This document shows positions 35,553 through 44,089 of a stretch of DNA of 64,000 nucleotides, in pieces; position 1 is the first letter of the stretch; every line of letters starts with the position of its first letter. The stretch is from Robertmurraya korlensis (GTDB lineage: Bacteria; Bacillota; Bacilli; Bacillales; Cytobacillaceae): positions 62,001 to 126,000 of the forward strand of contig NZ_JAMBNS010000003.1 in assembly GCF_023715225.1 (NCBI RefSeq), in the 5' to 3' direction. Below the pieces are notes generated by a model. It saw only the letters and a list, made by a program, of their open reading frames with translations, had not been told where the DNA came from and did no database searches. The translations under genes were made by a program, and so were the position numbers.

Positions 35553-37463
35553 TTACTTTTTACCAATAATATCGATAATCTCTTGAGCGGTTTTTGCCTT
35601 AGCCATTTTTTCGATATTTTCCATATCAGAGCATGTAACTGCAATTCCTGAAAGTATTTCAAGATGAGTGCCGTCTTTTCCAGCAATACCGAAGATTAAA
35701 CGTACTTTCTGTCCATCAAAATCAACACCATTTGGAACCTGAAGGACTGTAAATCCTGATTTAATAACAGCCTTCTTCGCTTCTTCTGTTCCATGTGGGA
35801 TTGCAACATCATTTCCCATATACGTAGAAGTCATGTTATCTCTTTCAATCATTGCTTCGATATAACTTTCATCCACATAACCTGCGTTCAACAATGCTCG
35901 ACCAGCAAATCGAATGGCTTCTTCCTTATTAGCAAATTCCTGATTGATAAAAACATTCTCAGGTCGTAGTAAATCATCGCTGTGTGACACTTCTTGTTCC
36001 GAATTATCCGTGCCATTCTCTTCTGCCTCATCTACTATGTCGTGAAGAGTTGAGCTTGCCGGAAATTTCAGCTCGCTAATTAGCTTGTCATACTCAGGAC
36101 TAGATAAGAAATTATCTACTGAAATATGATAAGCATTCGGAACTTTGTTTATTGCTCTAGGAGTTAGCTCCTCCTGTGTAATAACAATTTGAGCGTCAGT
36201 TGGAAGATTACTAATAGCCATATTTGTAACCCCGATATTCATTCCCGCTTCTTTTACTTTTTTACGTAACAATGAAGCTCCCATAGCACTTGAACCCATT
36301 CCAGCATCACATGCAAAGATAATTTTTGTAACATTGTCAGGAATAGCTCCTTGATCTGTAAGCACATTTGATACAGAGCTTTTCTTCCCTTTCATTTCTT
36401 GCATTTTTTGAGCGGCAGCTTCAAGATCATCTTCACCCTGTTTCCCGGTTTTCAAGATAAAGGAAGAAACAATAAATGAAACGGCTGCTGCGACAATTAC
36501 TCCAGCAAAGTTTGCAATATAAGCACTTGCATGATGTGGGGTAACCGCAGTAATAGCAATAATACTACCTGGTGATGATGGAGCAAATAATCCACCACCT
36601 AAAAGGACCAAAGTAAATACTCCACTCATACCACCTAGGATGACAGCAAAAAATAACATGGGACGCATTAAGATATATGGGAAATAAATCTCATGAATAC
36701 CACCGAAAAAGTGAATGATTCCTGCACCGGGTGCTGATTTCTTAGCCGTTCCTTTACCAAAAAACATATACGCAAGTAGAACACCAATACCAGGTCCTGG
36801 ATTTGCTTCAAGAAGGAACAGAATGGATTGTCCCGTTTGTTTTACCTGCTCCACACCAATTGGTGAAAGAACACCGTGATTAATTGCATTATTTAAGAAC
36901 AAAACTTTTGCTGGCTCAATTAGAATACTAGTTAATGGAAGCAGTCCTGTTCCGACCAACCAGTCAACTCCTGAGACAAGCCATCCGGTAAACACATCAA
37001 CTGCAGGTCCAACGCCCAAAAATGCTAGAATCGCAAGGATAGCTCCTAGAATACCAGCTGAAAAATTGTTTACAAGCATTTCAAAACCAGCTTTAACTTT
37101 CCCTTCAATTAACTGGTCAAATTTCTTAATAACAAAGCCACCTAACGGACCAATTACCATCGCTCCAAGAAACATTGGTATGTCTGCTCCTGCAATAACC
37201 CCCATCGTTGCAATCGCACCAACAACCGCTCCACGTTCTTGATGAACAAGTTTACCACCTGTATATCCAATTAATATAGGAAGTAAGTAGGTAACCATTG
37301 GGGAAACCATTTTGGCAAGGTTTTCATTTGGGAAAAAGCCAGTAGGAATAAATAAAGCTGTAATTAACCCCCAAGCAATAAATGCCGAAATATTTGGCAT
37401 GACCATAGAGCTTAGGAAATTACCAAACTTTTGTACAGCCACTTTTATATTTGATTGTTTCAT
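35553..37463 (-). CDS. mtlA: Mannitol PTS transporter, single-chain EIICBA
   Basis: This 636-residue fused PTS permease has the membrane EIIC domain at about 1-345 (GGIHEIYFPYILMRP is the mannitol-type substrate block). The EIIB domain has phospho-Cys385 in IFACDAGMGSSAMGAS. The EIIA domain (about 490-636) has phospho-His557 in DVAIPHGTEEAKK. It imports and phosphorylates mannitol. In Bacillus subtilis and Geobacillus the EIIA is a separate MtlF; here it is fused, as in Escherichia coli MtlA. AGAAGGAGAA precedes the ATG. It is divergent from a small membrane-protein gene. Confidence 0.95.
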   Translation of the reverse strand: MKQSNIKVAVQKFGNFLSSMVMPNISAFIAWGLITALFIPTGFFPNENLAKMVSPMVTYLLPILIGYTGGKLVHQERGAVVGAIATMGVIAGADIPMFLGAMVIGPLGGFVIKKFDQLIEGKVKAGFEMLVNNFSAGILGAILAILAFLGVGPAVDVFTGWLVSGVDWLVGTGLLPLTSILIEPAKVLFLNNAINHGVLSPIGVEQVKQTGQSILFLLEANPGPGIGVLLAYMFFGKGTAKKSAPGAGIIHFFGGIHEIYFPYILMRPMLFFAVILGGMSGVFTLVLLGGGLFAPSSPGSIIAITAVTPHHASAYIANFAGVIVAAAVSFIVSSFILKTGKQGEDDLEAAAQKMQEMKGKKSSVSNVLTDQGAIPDNVTKIIFACDAGMGSSAMGASLLRKKVKEAGMNIGVTNMAISNLPTDAQIVITQEELTPRAINKVPNAYHISVDNFLSSPEYDKLISELKFPASSTLHDIVDEAEENGTDNSEQEVSHSDDLLRPENVFINQEFANKEEAIRFAGRALLNAGYVDESYIEAMIERDNMTSTYMGNDVAIPHGTEEAKKAVIKSGFTVLQVPNGVDFDGQKVRLIFGIAGKDGTHLEILSGIAVTCSDMENIEKMAKAKTAQEIIDIIGKK

Positions 37464-37541
37464 ATTCGTTCTCCTTCTAAAATTAGTACCTTCACATGTT
37501 ATCTTACATAGTTAACACTATCAACAAAGTGAAAAACCAAC

Positions 37542-37564
37542 TTTGTCGTTCCTAAAGAGACAAA
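37542..37564 (-). promoter_or_regulatory. Inverted repeat upstream of mtlA (possible MtlR site)
   Basis: TTTGTC (37542-37547) and GACAAA (37559-37564) are inverted, 11 bases apart, about 80-100 bases before the mtlA start. MtlR sites contain TTGTC-like half-sites. The match is short. Confidence 0.35.
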
Positions 37565-37605
37565 AGTATTTTTTCTCATATGTATTGTTAACAAAACTGT
37601 CAAAT

Positions 37606-37637
37606 TTGTATTCATACAAGCAAAAAGGGCATATAAT
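37606..37637 (+). promoter_or_regulatory. Promoter/operator of the small membrane-protein unit
   Basis: TTGTATTCATACAA (37606-37619) is a perfect inverted repeat. A -10 TATAAT lies at 37632-37637. The repeat occupies the -35 region, so a repressor or activator probably binds there. No canonical -35 at 17 bases is seen. Confidence 0.5.
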
Positions 37638-37666
37638 TATGTTACTACCTTTAAGGGTGTGAATTT

Positions 37667-37984
37667 ATGAATAAATTCTTTTTTCTTGCATTGCTCTTCA
37701 TACTAACGAGTCTTACGAATGTGATTAATCATGGACATATAGATGGGAATGCTGTTCAAGAAAGTAAGCTTTTAGATTATAAGTTTACTGATGAACTTCA
37801 ACCGTTTGATCATTCCTTAGGCCACAAGCAAGAAACCACATTACAGGATTTACTATTAACCGTTATTATCATTCTCATAGTTACTAAATTCATAAGTTTA
37901 CTAACAGCTATTAAGAAGAGGTATGTAAATCTCACCCCCATTCTCTATCAATCAAATTACGTGATCATTCCTCCAACTAAATAA
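37667..37984 (+). CDS. Small membrane protein with His-rich external loop, 105 aa
   Basis: I do not recognise this protein. Residues 3-20 (KFFFLALLFILTSLTNVI) form a signal peptide or first membrane helix. A polar, His-containing segment follows (NHGHIDGN...FDHSLGHKQE). A second helix spans about 60-82 (LLLTVIIILIVTKFISLLTAI), and then a basic tail (KKRYV) suggests the C-terminus is cytoplasmic. AAGGGTG precedes the ATG. A 38-aa membrane protein follows after 27 bases with its own strong ribosome binding site, and both end before one hairpin. The pair may form a small membrane complex. It is divergent from mtlA, but nothing ties it to mannitol. Confidence 0.72.
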   Translation: MNKFFFLALLFILTSLTNVINHGHIDGNAVQESKLLDYKFTDELQPFDHSLGHKQETTLQDLLLTVIIILIVTKFISLLTAIKKRYVNLTPILYQSNYVIIPPTK

Positions 37985-38011
37985 AGATTTTAATTTTAAG
38001 GAGGAAACAAA

Positions 38012-38128
38012 ATGAGCTTGGTGAGATTCGTTATGATCGGGATGTTCTCTATAAGTGCTCTTACACTTTTTACTTATCAAAGCGCTGAAATTTTTAATGC
38101 GTTCATGGAATTCTTTAGAGAAAAATAA
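38012..38128 (+). CDS. 38-aa single-helix membrane peptide
   Basis: The short frame reads MSLVRFVMIGMFSISALTLF..., then YQSAEIFNAFMEFFREK and TAA. One hydrophobic helix spans about residues 5-22, and the C-terminal half is amphipathic. AAGGAGG lies 7 bases upstream of the ATG, which is among the best ribosome binding sites in the window, so translation is likely. It is cotranscribed with the 105-aa protein and followed by a terminator. It could be an accessory subunit, a regulatory micropeptide or a membrane-active peptide. I do not recognise it. Confidence 0.65.
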   Translation: MSLVRFVMIGMFSISALTLFTYQSAEIFNAFMEFFREK

Positions 38129-38138
38129 AACGAAAAGA

Positions 38139-38164
38139 AACCCTTGCGTTCAAACGCAAGGGTT
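38139..38164. terminator. Bidirectional terminator between the small membrane unit and azoR
   Basis: AACCCTTGCGT pairs perfectly with ACGCAAGGGTT around a 4-base loop. TTTTG follows on plus and TTTCTTTTCG on minus, serving the two convergent units. Confidence 0.88.
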
Positions 38165-38182
38165 TTGTTATTCAATCTAAGA

Positions 38183-38827
38183 TTAGGCTTTTACAGCTAA
38201 CTCAACTACACGGCGTGCAGATGCTTTTACTTCTTCTAAACCTGCAGCAATAATTTCTTGTGCTTTATCTGGCATCGCATTATGTCCTTCAATAATAACT
38301 TCATCAATGATCTGCATTCCGAACACTCCACCGAAAACATTGCGCATATAGTTCACAGCCATTTCCATCGGTGCTGCTTCAGGAGCTGAATAAACTCCTC
38401 CACGTGCATTTAGGAAAATCGCTTTCTTTTCTGGCATTAAGCCAACTAGGTTTCCAGAAGCATCGTATTTGAATGCAAAGCCGGCAGCAAATACATAATC
38501 AATAAATGTTTGTAATTTTGCAGGAATCGTTAAATTCCATAATGGAAACGCAAAGACAACTACATCTGTACTTGAAAGTACATCCATTGCTTTTTGTTTC
38601 GCAGCTAACAGACGTGATTCAACGTCCGTTAGTTCTCCACCATTTTGAACCTTTCCAAATGCATTAAAAAGCTCTTGGCCAAAATATGGTGTATCCTCTT
38701 CAAACACATCGTACGTAGTAACGTTTACGTCTTTTCCTTCTAATTCCGCCATAAACGTTTCGTACATCTTACTAGAAATCGCCTCAGAAGCAGGGCGGTT
38801 ATTTGCTTTTACTACTAAAACATTCAT
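38183..38827 (-). CDS. azoR: FMN-dependent NADH-azoreductase / quinone reductase
   Basis: This 214-residue flavodoxin-like enzyme has an N-terminal FMN phosphate loop of the AzoR kind (VVKANNRPASEAISSKMYETF). FAFPLWNLTIPAKLQTFIDYVFAAGFAFKYD is the FMN/substrate block, and NARGGVYS the second FMN block. It reduces azo dyes and quinones by two electrons. It is divergent from an HxlR-family regulator, the arrangement known for the YodB- and HypR-type quinone/disulfide stress switches. AGGAGAG precedes the ATG. Confidence 0.92.
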   Translation of the reverse strand: MNVLVVKANNRPASEAISSKMYETFMAELEGKDVNVTTYDVFEEDTPYFGQELFNAFGKVQNGGELTDVESRLLAAKQKAMDVLSSTDVVVFAFPLWNLTIPAKLQTFIDYVFAAGFAFKYDASGNLVGLMPEKKAIFLNARGGVYSAPEAAPMEMAVNYMRNVFGGVFGMQIIDEVIIEGHNAMPDKAQEIIAAGLEEVKASARRVVELAVKA

Positions 38828-38890
38828 TTTTATTCTCTCCTCTGTTTCCTTCTTTGCAGACTAGCCTCACTGACTACCCTATCTATAATT

Positions 38891-38958
38891 ATTATAATCA
38901 GAGTCAAATGATTGTTAAGTACGCACTTAAAAGTGGTATAGTATCAAAATGTATACTA
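38891..38958. promoter_or_regulatory. azoR promoter and paired operators
   Basis: The azoR promoter on the minus strand is TTAACA (38913-38918), N16, TATAAT (38891-38896). TTAAGTACGCACTTAA (38915-38930) is a perfect inverted repeat overlapping its -35. A second inverted repeat, TAGTAT N8 ATACTA (38939-38958), resembles YodB boxes. Both lie between azoR and the HxlR gene and are its likely operators. Confidence 0.65.
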
Positions 38959-39011
38959 TTGCATTAGCACTTACATTTATATAGCCAATTTATTTTTACC
39001 TAAAGGAGGAA

Positions 39012-39359
39012 ATGAGATTGGAAATAAAACCTGAATTATGTCGTGTTGACGACGCTTTAGGGATCTTAACGGGGAAATGGAAACCCATAATCTTATTGCA
39101 CCTTTTAACAAAAGGAACACTACGTTTTAGTGAGTTAAAGCGAAATATGCCTGGAATTACCCAGAAGATGCTCACGAATCAATTACGTGATTTAGAAGAG
39201 GAAGACATTGTACAACGTGTCGTTTATCCACAAGTCCCACCTAAGGTGGAGTACTCGATAACGGATTATGGGAAAAGCTTGGAGCCCATATTAAGAGCCA
39301 TGCATGATTGGGGCACGAAACACAATTTGCATAAGAAACAAAAAATAGTTAGTAAATGA
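39012..39359 (+). CDS. HxlR family redox-sensing regulator (YodB/HypR type)
   Basis: This 115-residue winged-helix protein has the HxlR core: LTGKWKPIILLHLLTKGTLRFSELKRNMPGITQKMLTNQLRDLEEEDIVQRVVYPQVPPKVEYSITDYG. An N-terminal Cys in ELCRVDDALG aligns with the redox-active Cys of YodB and HypR, where quinones or disulfide stress inactivate or activate the protein. It is divergent from azoR. The ATG is only 3 bases from GGAGGAA; a TTG two codons later has better spacing and may be the true start. Confidence 0.87.
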   Translation: MRLEIKPELCRVDDALGILTGKWKPIILLHLLTKGTLRFSELKRNMPGITQKMLTNQLRDLEEEDIVQRVVYPQVPPKVEYSITDYGKSLEPILRAMHDWGTKHNLHKKQKIVSK

Positions 39360-39369
39360 TAAAATTTTA

Positions 39370-39400
39370 AGAGCTGTCACTATGGACAGCTCTATTTTTC
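39370..39400. terminator. Terminator between the HxlR and AraC genes
   Basis: GAGCTGTC pairs with GACAGCTC, and TATTTTTC follows on plus, with TTAAAATTTT on minus. It serves both convergent genes. Confidence 0.8.
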
Positions 39401-39406
39401 TGGTCA

Positions 39407-40102
39407 TTAGGCTTGTGATTGTGTATCTCTATAAATGCCTGGTGTAATTCCAACATGTCTTTTAAATAACTCCGAGAAGTGGCGGTAATTATAATACCCC
39501 ACTTTTTTACTAACTTCGTTTACTTTCGCTCCGTTCTTTAGCAATTTCTTTGCCTGTTCAATCCTCAATTTTGTGACGTACTTTATGTATGATTCTCCCA
39601 TTTGTTCCTTAAACAACACACTAAAATAGGTGCTACTCATGTTTGTATGTTGTGCGACTTCTTGAAGGCTAAGTTCTTTCTCGAAATTTATATGAATAAA
39701 ACGGAGGGCACGCTCAATGGCGATATGTTTAGGCTTAATCTGATTATTCTTTAGCCATTGAAAGATTTGTTGCATCTGCTGTTGAAACCAATAACATAGC
39801 TCCATCGTTGAGTGTAGGTTGGCAACTTCCTGATGAGGCAAATATCCTTTATTCCAAAGACTTTCCTTAGCTACTTCCATACTTAGGTAAATTAGTCTAA
39901 GCATTTTTCCTTTTACTACTTCGGGATCTAACCTCCGCTCTATCATGGAACAATTAAATTGTTCTATTTTTTGAAGAAACCCTTCACGATCGAGCATGCG
40001 GAGACTATGTAGAAGTGATTGTTTTCTTTGTGTAAGTTCCTTTTCTGTTAATACCTTACACTCAAGTTCAAAAATAGAAGCCTTAACCATAACCTTTTTC
40101 AA
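39407..40102 (-). CDS. AraC family regulator lacking a recognisable sensor domain
   Basis: This 231-residue protein has C-terminal AraC DNA-binding region at about 130-227, with two helix-turn-helix units (LSLQEVAQHTNMSSTYFSVLFKEQMGES and VNEVSKKVGYYNYRHFSELFKRHVG). The first 120 residues are helical, and resemble the linker of YesN-type response regulators, but no receiver, cupin or ligand domain precedes them. It may be a stand-alone form or a shortened response regulator. A cre box lies upstream. It is downstream of, and in the same direction as, the large GH3 gene after a terminator. The start is TTG with AGGAG adjoining, or an ATG at 40090. Confidence 0.82.
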   Translation of the reverse strand: MKKVMVKASIFELECKVLTEKELTQRKQSLLHSLRMLDREGFLQKIEQFNCSMIERRLDPEVVKGKMLRLIYLSMEVAKESLWNKGYLPHQEVANLHSTMELCYWFQQQMQQIFQWLKNNQIKPKHIAIERALRFIHINFEKELSLQEVAQHTNMSSTYFSVLFKEQMGESYIKYVTKLRIEQAKKLLKNGAKVNEVSKKVGYYNYRHFSELFKRHVGITPGIYRDTQSQA

Positions 40103-40262
40103 CTCCTAATCCATAGAATATTTTCAGAGAATGAACTTATATGGGCAAAATCGATTTCTGGATAGTCAAAATCATTTTGGAGGATAACTACTGGATGTTT
40201 ATTAAAGAAGAGCAGCAGGAGATAGATTTCATTCTTTCATTTTACTAAGTTTTTCAAGATTT

Positions 40263-40276
40263 TGAAAACGCTATCT
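40263..40276 (-). promoter_or_regulatory. cre box upstream of the AraC gene
   Basis: TGAAAACGCTATCT matches 13 of 14 cre positions. It lies about 165-185 bases upstream of the AraC start, after the GH3 terminator. Confidence 0.55.
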
Positions 40277-40310
40277 TTTTGGTTGATGTCAGCTTTTTTT
40301 AGGTCTAAAC

Positions 40311-40346
40311 AAAAAAAGAGACCACAACTGTCTAATCGACAGCTGT
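40311..40346 (-). terminator. Terminator after the large GH3 gene
   Basis: ACAGCTGTC pairs with GACAGTTGT (one G-T), followed after GGTCTC by seven T on the minus strand. Confidence 0.75.
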
Positions 40347-40362
40347 AATCCCTTCTTGTGCT

Positions 40363-43300
40363 TTATTTCTTATTGGATTTACCTACTTCAAAAGATAAAC
40401 TATCAATTCGAAGATCTGGTGAATGGAACACGATATATACCGTGTTTGGACCCTTCGGCAATGTCCCTTCAAGATCAACAGTCACATCTGTGTATCCTAG
40501 CTCATTTACAGGAACCCCTGCATTCTGAATAGTGTATGAGTTCTTTCCTGTTTTCGGTACTTCAAATTCTGCAAAAGGTTCGCTAGTAACAGAACCCGAG
40601 TGCAAAGTAATTTTTCCACCTGCCACATCGGAAGCAACACTAGCCGTTACTTGTTTAGAACCTGTTAATACTACTTTTGGTAGAGCTACCCATGAACCAT
40701 TTTGTTTTGAACGAACGGCATGATATTCGCCAACAACCTTTTCTTCCTTTAAACTTTCAGCTGTTCTCGCTTTGGAGACTTCATGATAAACCACTTCATT
40801 TGATGCAAAGGAGTGGTCGAACACATTAATTGGCTTATTAGTTGGTAAAGCCGCAAGTGACTCCCCACCAATGGCAATTGTACTTTCTGCTTTAACATCT
40901 TCAGAAGAAGATCCTATCATCAATACATAGTTTCCTTCCTCTACAAGGAAATCTCCAGCATTTACATCCCAAACAGCTAAGTCCTTAGGATCGACCTTGA
41001 GTGTAACTTTCTTTGTCTCACCAGCTTGCAAGGATACTTTCTCAAAAGCTATAAGTTGCTTTTGAGGAGCATATTCCCCGTAAGCAGATTTTTTATTTTT
41101 GGCGTACAACTGAACAACCTCAGAAGTATTAACTTTGCCTTCATTTTTTACCTGTACGGATACCTCAAAAGAAGACTGATCGCTAGCCTTTTTCGGTGAG
41201 TTAAAGCCACTATACGTAAAGTTACTATATGATAATCCGTAACCAAATGGGTATGTGACTGGAGCTTTTGTGTACATATAGGTTAATTCTTGTTCAATTG
41301 GGTCGGCGTTTGTCATATCCAATGTAAATCTTGGATCAATATCATCCAATGTTATGGTTGTATTTCCTTCTGGAATGGAATACTTACTGATTTCTGGGAA
41401 GCTAGACATATCTGCATACCATGTTGAAGAAAGACGACCTGTTGGAGCATAGTCCCCGTATAGTACTTGAGCTAATGCATGTGAATCATACTGACCTCCA
41501 TATGGTTGATAAACAATGGCTGAGACGTTCGGGTTATTTTGAATAGGTTCCATTCCGACTGGGAAGCTAGACTTTACAACAACAACCGTCTTTTTCCCTT
41601 CCGCAGCAAAAGCAGCCGACACTTTCTCAACCAACTCGTAATCCGCTTCTCCCATATTTAAGTCAGAGCGATCATTTCCTTCTCCCGCACTATGGCGTGG
41701 GATGGCGCCTACAAACACAACAGCATAGTCATCTGTTTTCGCACGATTGACCGCTTCGGCTCCAACTTCTTTTACGATGGTTTGTTCAAACTTCACATCA
41801 TCATTTCGATTGGTTACATTTTCAGCATTTCCAATCGTTGATGCCGCAGTCTTCAATTTTCCATCAGAGCCAGTTGTAATCACTCGTCCGTTGGAATAAT
41901 ACCAATTCGTGAAATCACCTGAGAATCCAGTTCTGTACCCATTTGCTACAAGGGAAACCGTCTGATCTGCATTTTCCTCCACTCGGATGGTTGGGGGAAT
42001 CGCACTTGTATTCCCTAACATTTGGGCAAGATCCCAGTCATTATTGGTTAAGTTTAATGCCGTTGCATTTGTATTTTCGACAGATGCATTAGCAGCTGTA
42101 GGTGACGTTATCCATTTTCCGTTTAATACGGAACGTAAGCTATACCCTTTTTGGCCCCAATCATACACTTCAAATAAATGAGCAGGGTTATTCACATCTA
42201 ATGGTTCAGTTGTAGTTACAAGCTGAGAACCCTTTGTTACATCTGCTGCATTTTCGTCAGCTGTAACTGTCTGCCCATTCAGCTTTGATTTTAATGCAAC
42301 CACTTCTATCGCTGGATCGTAGGAAACATTATTGGAACCATTCGCCTTGATAATGGCTAATAGTGGTGAGATTCCAGAGTTGTCAATATTCGGTGTAGTT
42401 CTTGCTGAGTAGGTGGTTTTAAACCTTGAATCTGCATAGACTCCGGAAACGGATGCCTTCTTGTTTTTCTCGAGTGGAAGTGCTCCATCATTCTTTAGAA
42501 GAACGATACTTTCTTGAGCAGCTCTTAATGCAACTTTTTGATGTTCAGGATCGCTATATGTAGCTAGTTCCTCCCTAACATCTTTCGCCTCTTGAGCAAA
42601 CGGATAGTTCTTTGGAATTCCATTTTCATCTACTTCGTTAAAAATACCCACGCGAACCATTTGATTCACATGCGGACGAGCTGCATCGATTAAATCCTCT
42701 TTTGTTACACCGTATTTCCCTTCTTCAACTGCGTCAACTACAGCGGCCACATCGTCTAATGCATTTTGAGGATTTGGCCCAGGACGTCCAGCATTCGCAT
42801 CAGCTAAAATCATTAAGATGGTTGCAGCCGTTCGATCCGTTGCATATTGCGTATCATAACCATTTCCTTGCCCATTTGCCCCAAAAACAAGTGCATCCCC
42901 ATTAAAATCAGGAGAGCTATACACACCGTACTTCGAGTGATTATTAGCATGAATTTGGTATGGTGAAAGAATGTTTGGAATACCATTCGTTCGTCCAAAT
43001 GAAGTCATTACCCCTGCAACTGAACCTGAGCTTAATGCTTTCAATGGACTTTTTGTTTGATATTCGAAAATTGATCTGGCACCAGCACTATTATTTGCCG
43101 TCTGTCGGAACCACTGTGCATTATATACAGAGTAATGTTTCGTTCCAACAGCTGCACGCATCCAAAAGCCATCTTCACTTTTTTCCTGGTCAGTCCCACT
43201 AAGTCCTGCTGCCATATTATCAATCATCGTAGCAGCCATGTGAACATCTTCAGAAAACCCTTCATCAAATCGACCGCTTAACGGGTTAATTCTCATATCA

Positions 43301-43824
43301 CTCACAACCGTAAATGCAACCGTCGCAGAAGGATCTGTTCCACCGTGAATATTAGACTCCCCTTGCTTTACTTTTAATGTGCTAATTTTTTCACTTCCTA
43401 CTACTTTACCAATATCCGTAAGCAGTTCTTTGTTCCAGGTTTGCCCCATTCCTACTAAAGCAGGGAAATCCGTTGATACCCCTTGGACATTATCTGCTGC
43501 TGAAAGAGCACCAGGAATCACCTTGCCTTTATTGGCTCCACGTTGTAAGGTGTAATGGTTTCTTGAACCTGTTGCATATACAGCTGGTCCTTCTAGACCT
43601 GTGTATGCAAAATATGCATCAACATACTCATCTAGATGGTCAGGAACTCCGTCAAACAGCGGCATTCCATCAAATACCCCACCCACCTGGTTATTAAAAA
43701 CGATCTTCTCTTCTGCTTGTTTCATTGGAGCTTTAAATCCAACCATACTCGCAGTTAATGAAGTAATGAGCAAAACGGATAGTGATTTTCTCCCTATTTT
43801 AAATAGACGGGATTTCTTCAACAC
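40363..43824 (-). CDS. Secreted large GH3-family glycosidase with an inserted beta-trefoil-like segment
   Basis: This 1153-residue protein has a Sec signal (SLSVLLITSLTASMVGF). The GH3 N-terminal barrel holds SDMRINPLSGRFDEGFSED, GTKHYSVYNAQWFRQ and VMTSFGRTNGIPN. The nucleophile Asp would be in YSSPDFNGDAL, where most relatives have SDW. The GH3 C-terminal domain (SIVLLKNDGALPL, GEGNDRSDLNMG) is split by about 170 residues (roughly 500-670, YDWGQKGYSLRSVLNGKWITS, NGYRTGFSG) that look like a fascin/trefoil-type binding module. A fibronectin III-like domain (YGLSYSNFTYSGF onward) and a further C-terminal beta domain follow. The substrate is unknown. The start is GTG or the adjacent TTG. Confidence 0.85.
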   Translation of the reverse strand: MLKKSRLFKIGRKSLSVLLITSLTASMVGFKAPMKQAEEKIVFNNQVGGVFDGMPLFDGVPDHLDEYVDAYFAYTGLEGPAVYATGSRNHYTLQRGANKGKVIPGALSAADNVQGVSTDFPALVGMGQTWNKELLTDIGKVVGSEKISTLKVKQGESNIHGGTDPSATVAFTVVSDMRINPLSGRFDEGFSEDVHMAATMIDNMAAGLSGTDQEKSEDGFWMRAAVGTKHYSVYNAQWFRQTANNSAGARSIFEYQTKSPLKALSSGSVAGVMTSFGRTNGIPNILSPYQIHANNHSKYGVYSSPDFNGDALVFGANGQGNGYDTQYATDRTAATILMILADANAGRPGPNPQNALDDVAAVVDAVEEGKYGVTKEDLIDAARPHVNQMVRVGIFNEVDENGIPKNYPFAQEAKDVREELATYSDPEHQKVALRAAQESIVLLKNDGALPLEKNKKASVSGVYADSRFKTTYSARTTPNIDNSGISPLLAIIKANGSNNVSYDPAIEVVALKSKLNGQTVTADENAADVTKGSQLVTTTEPLDVNNPAHLFEVYDWGQKGYSLRSVLNGKWITSPTAANASVENTNATALNLTNNDWDLAQMLGNTSAIPPTIRVEENADQTVSLVANGYRTGFSGDFTNWYYSNGRVITTGSDGKLKTAASTIGNAENVTNRNDDVKFEQTIVKEVGAEAVNRAKTDDYAVVFVGAIPRHSAGEGNDRSDLNMGEADYELVEKVSAAFAAEGKKTVVVVKSSFPVGMEPIQNNPNVSAIVYQPYGGQYDSHALAQVLYGDYAPTGRLSSTWYADMSSFPEISKYSIPEGNTTITLDDIDPRFTLDMTNADPIEQELTYMYTKAPVTYPFGYGLSYSNFTYSGFNSPKKASDQSSFEVSVQVKNEGKVNTSEVVQLYAKNKKSAYGEYAPQKQLIAFEKVSLQAGETKKVTLKVDPKDLAVWDVNAGDFLVEEGNYVLMIGSSSEDVKAESTIAIGGESLAALPTNKPINVFDHSFASNEVVYHEVSKARTAESLKEEKVVGEYHAVRSKQNGSWVALPKVVLTGSKQVTASVASDVAGGKITLHSGSVTSEPFAEFEVPKTGKNSYTIQNAGVPVNELGYTDVTVDLEGTLPKGPNTVYIVFHSPDLRIDSLSFEVGKSNKK

Positions 43825-44089
43825 AGCACTTCCTCTCAGATATTTTATTAGGCGCTTTCAATACTGGAGGGACCGGTCTCCTATAAAAATATCTTACTCC
43901 CTCTCTACCATTTAACGATAGTGAGTGATTCTTACGATTGTGTACACATTTTTAAGACAGATAGTAGGGGATTCATTTTTATTATCAAACTTGATTGGAT
44001 TTTCCTAATTTTTACTCTGTCAAATGAAGAGTATACTTAAAGTATGTCTTAGACTACAATGAAGTTTTTTTCAGATTGAGGTGATAGGG

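Noticed and set aside
38012-38128. Type I toxin of a toxin-antitoxin system
   Set aside because: The peptide has the right size and one helix, but no convergent antisense promoter or RNA is visible; the opposite strand carries only the shared terminator.
43847-43860. cre box upstream of the large GH3 gene
   Set aside because: The minus strand reads TGAAAGCGCCTAAT, with only 11 of 14 matches and a broken right half. The left half is suggestive but not enough.
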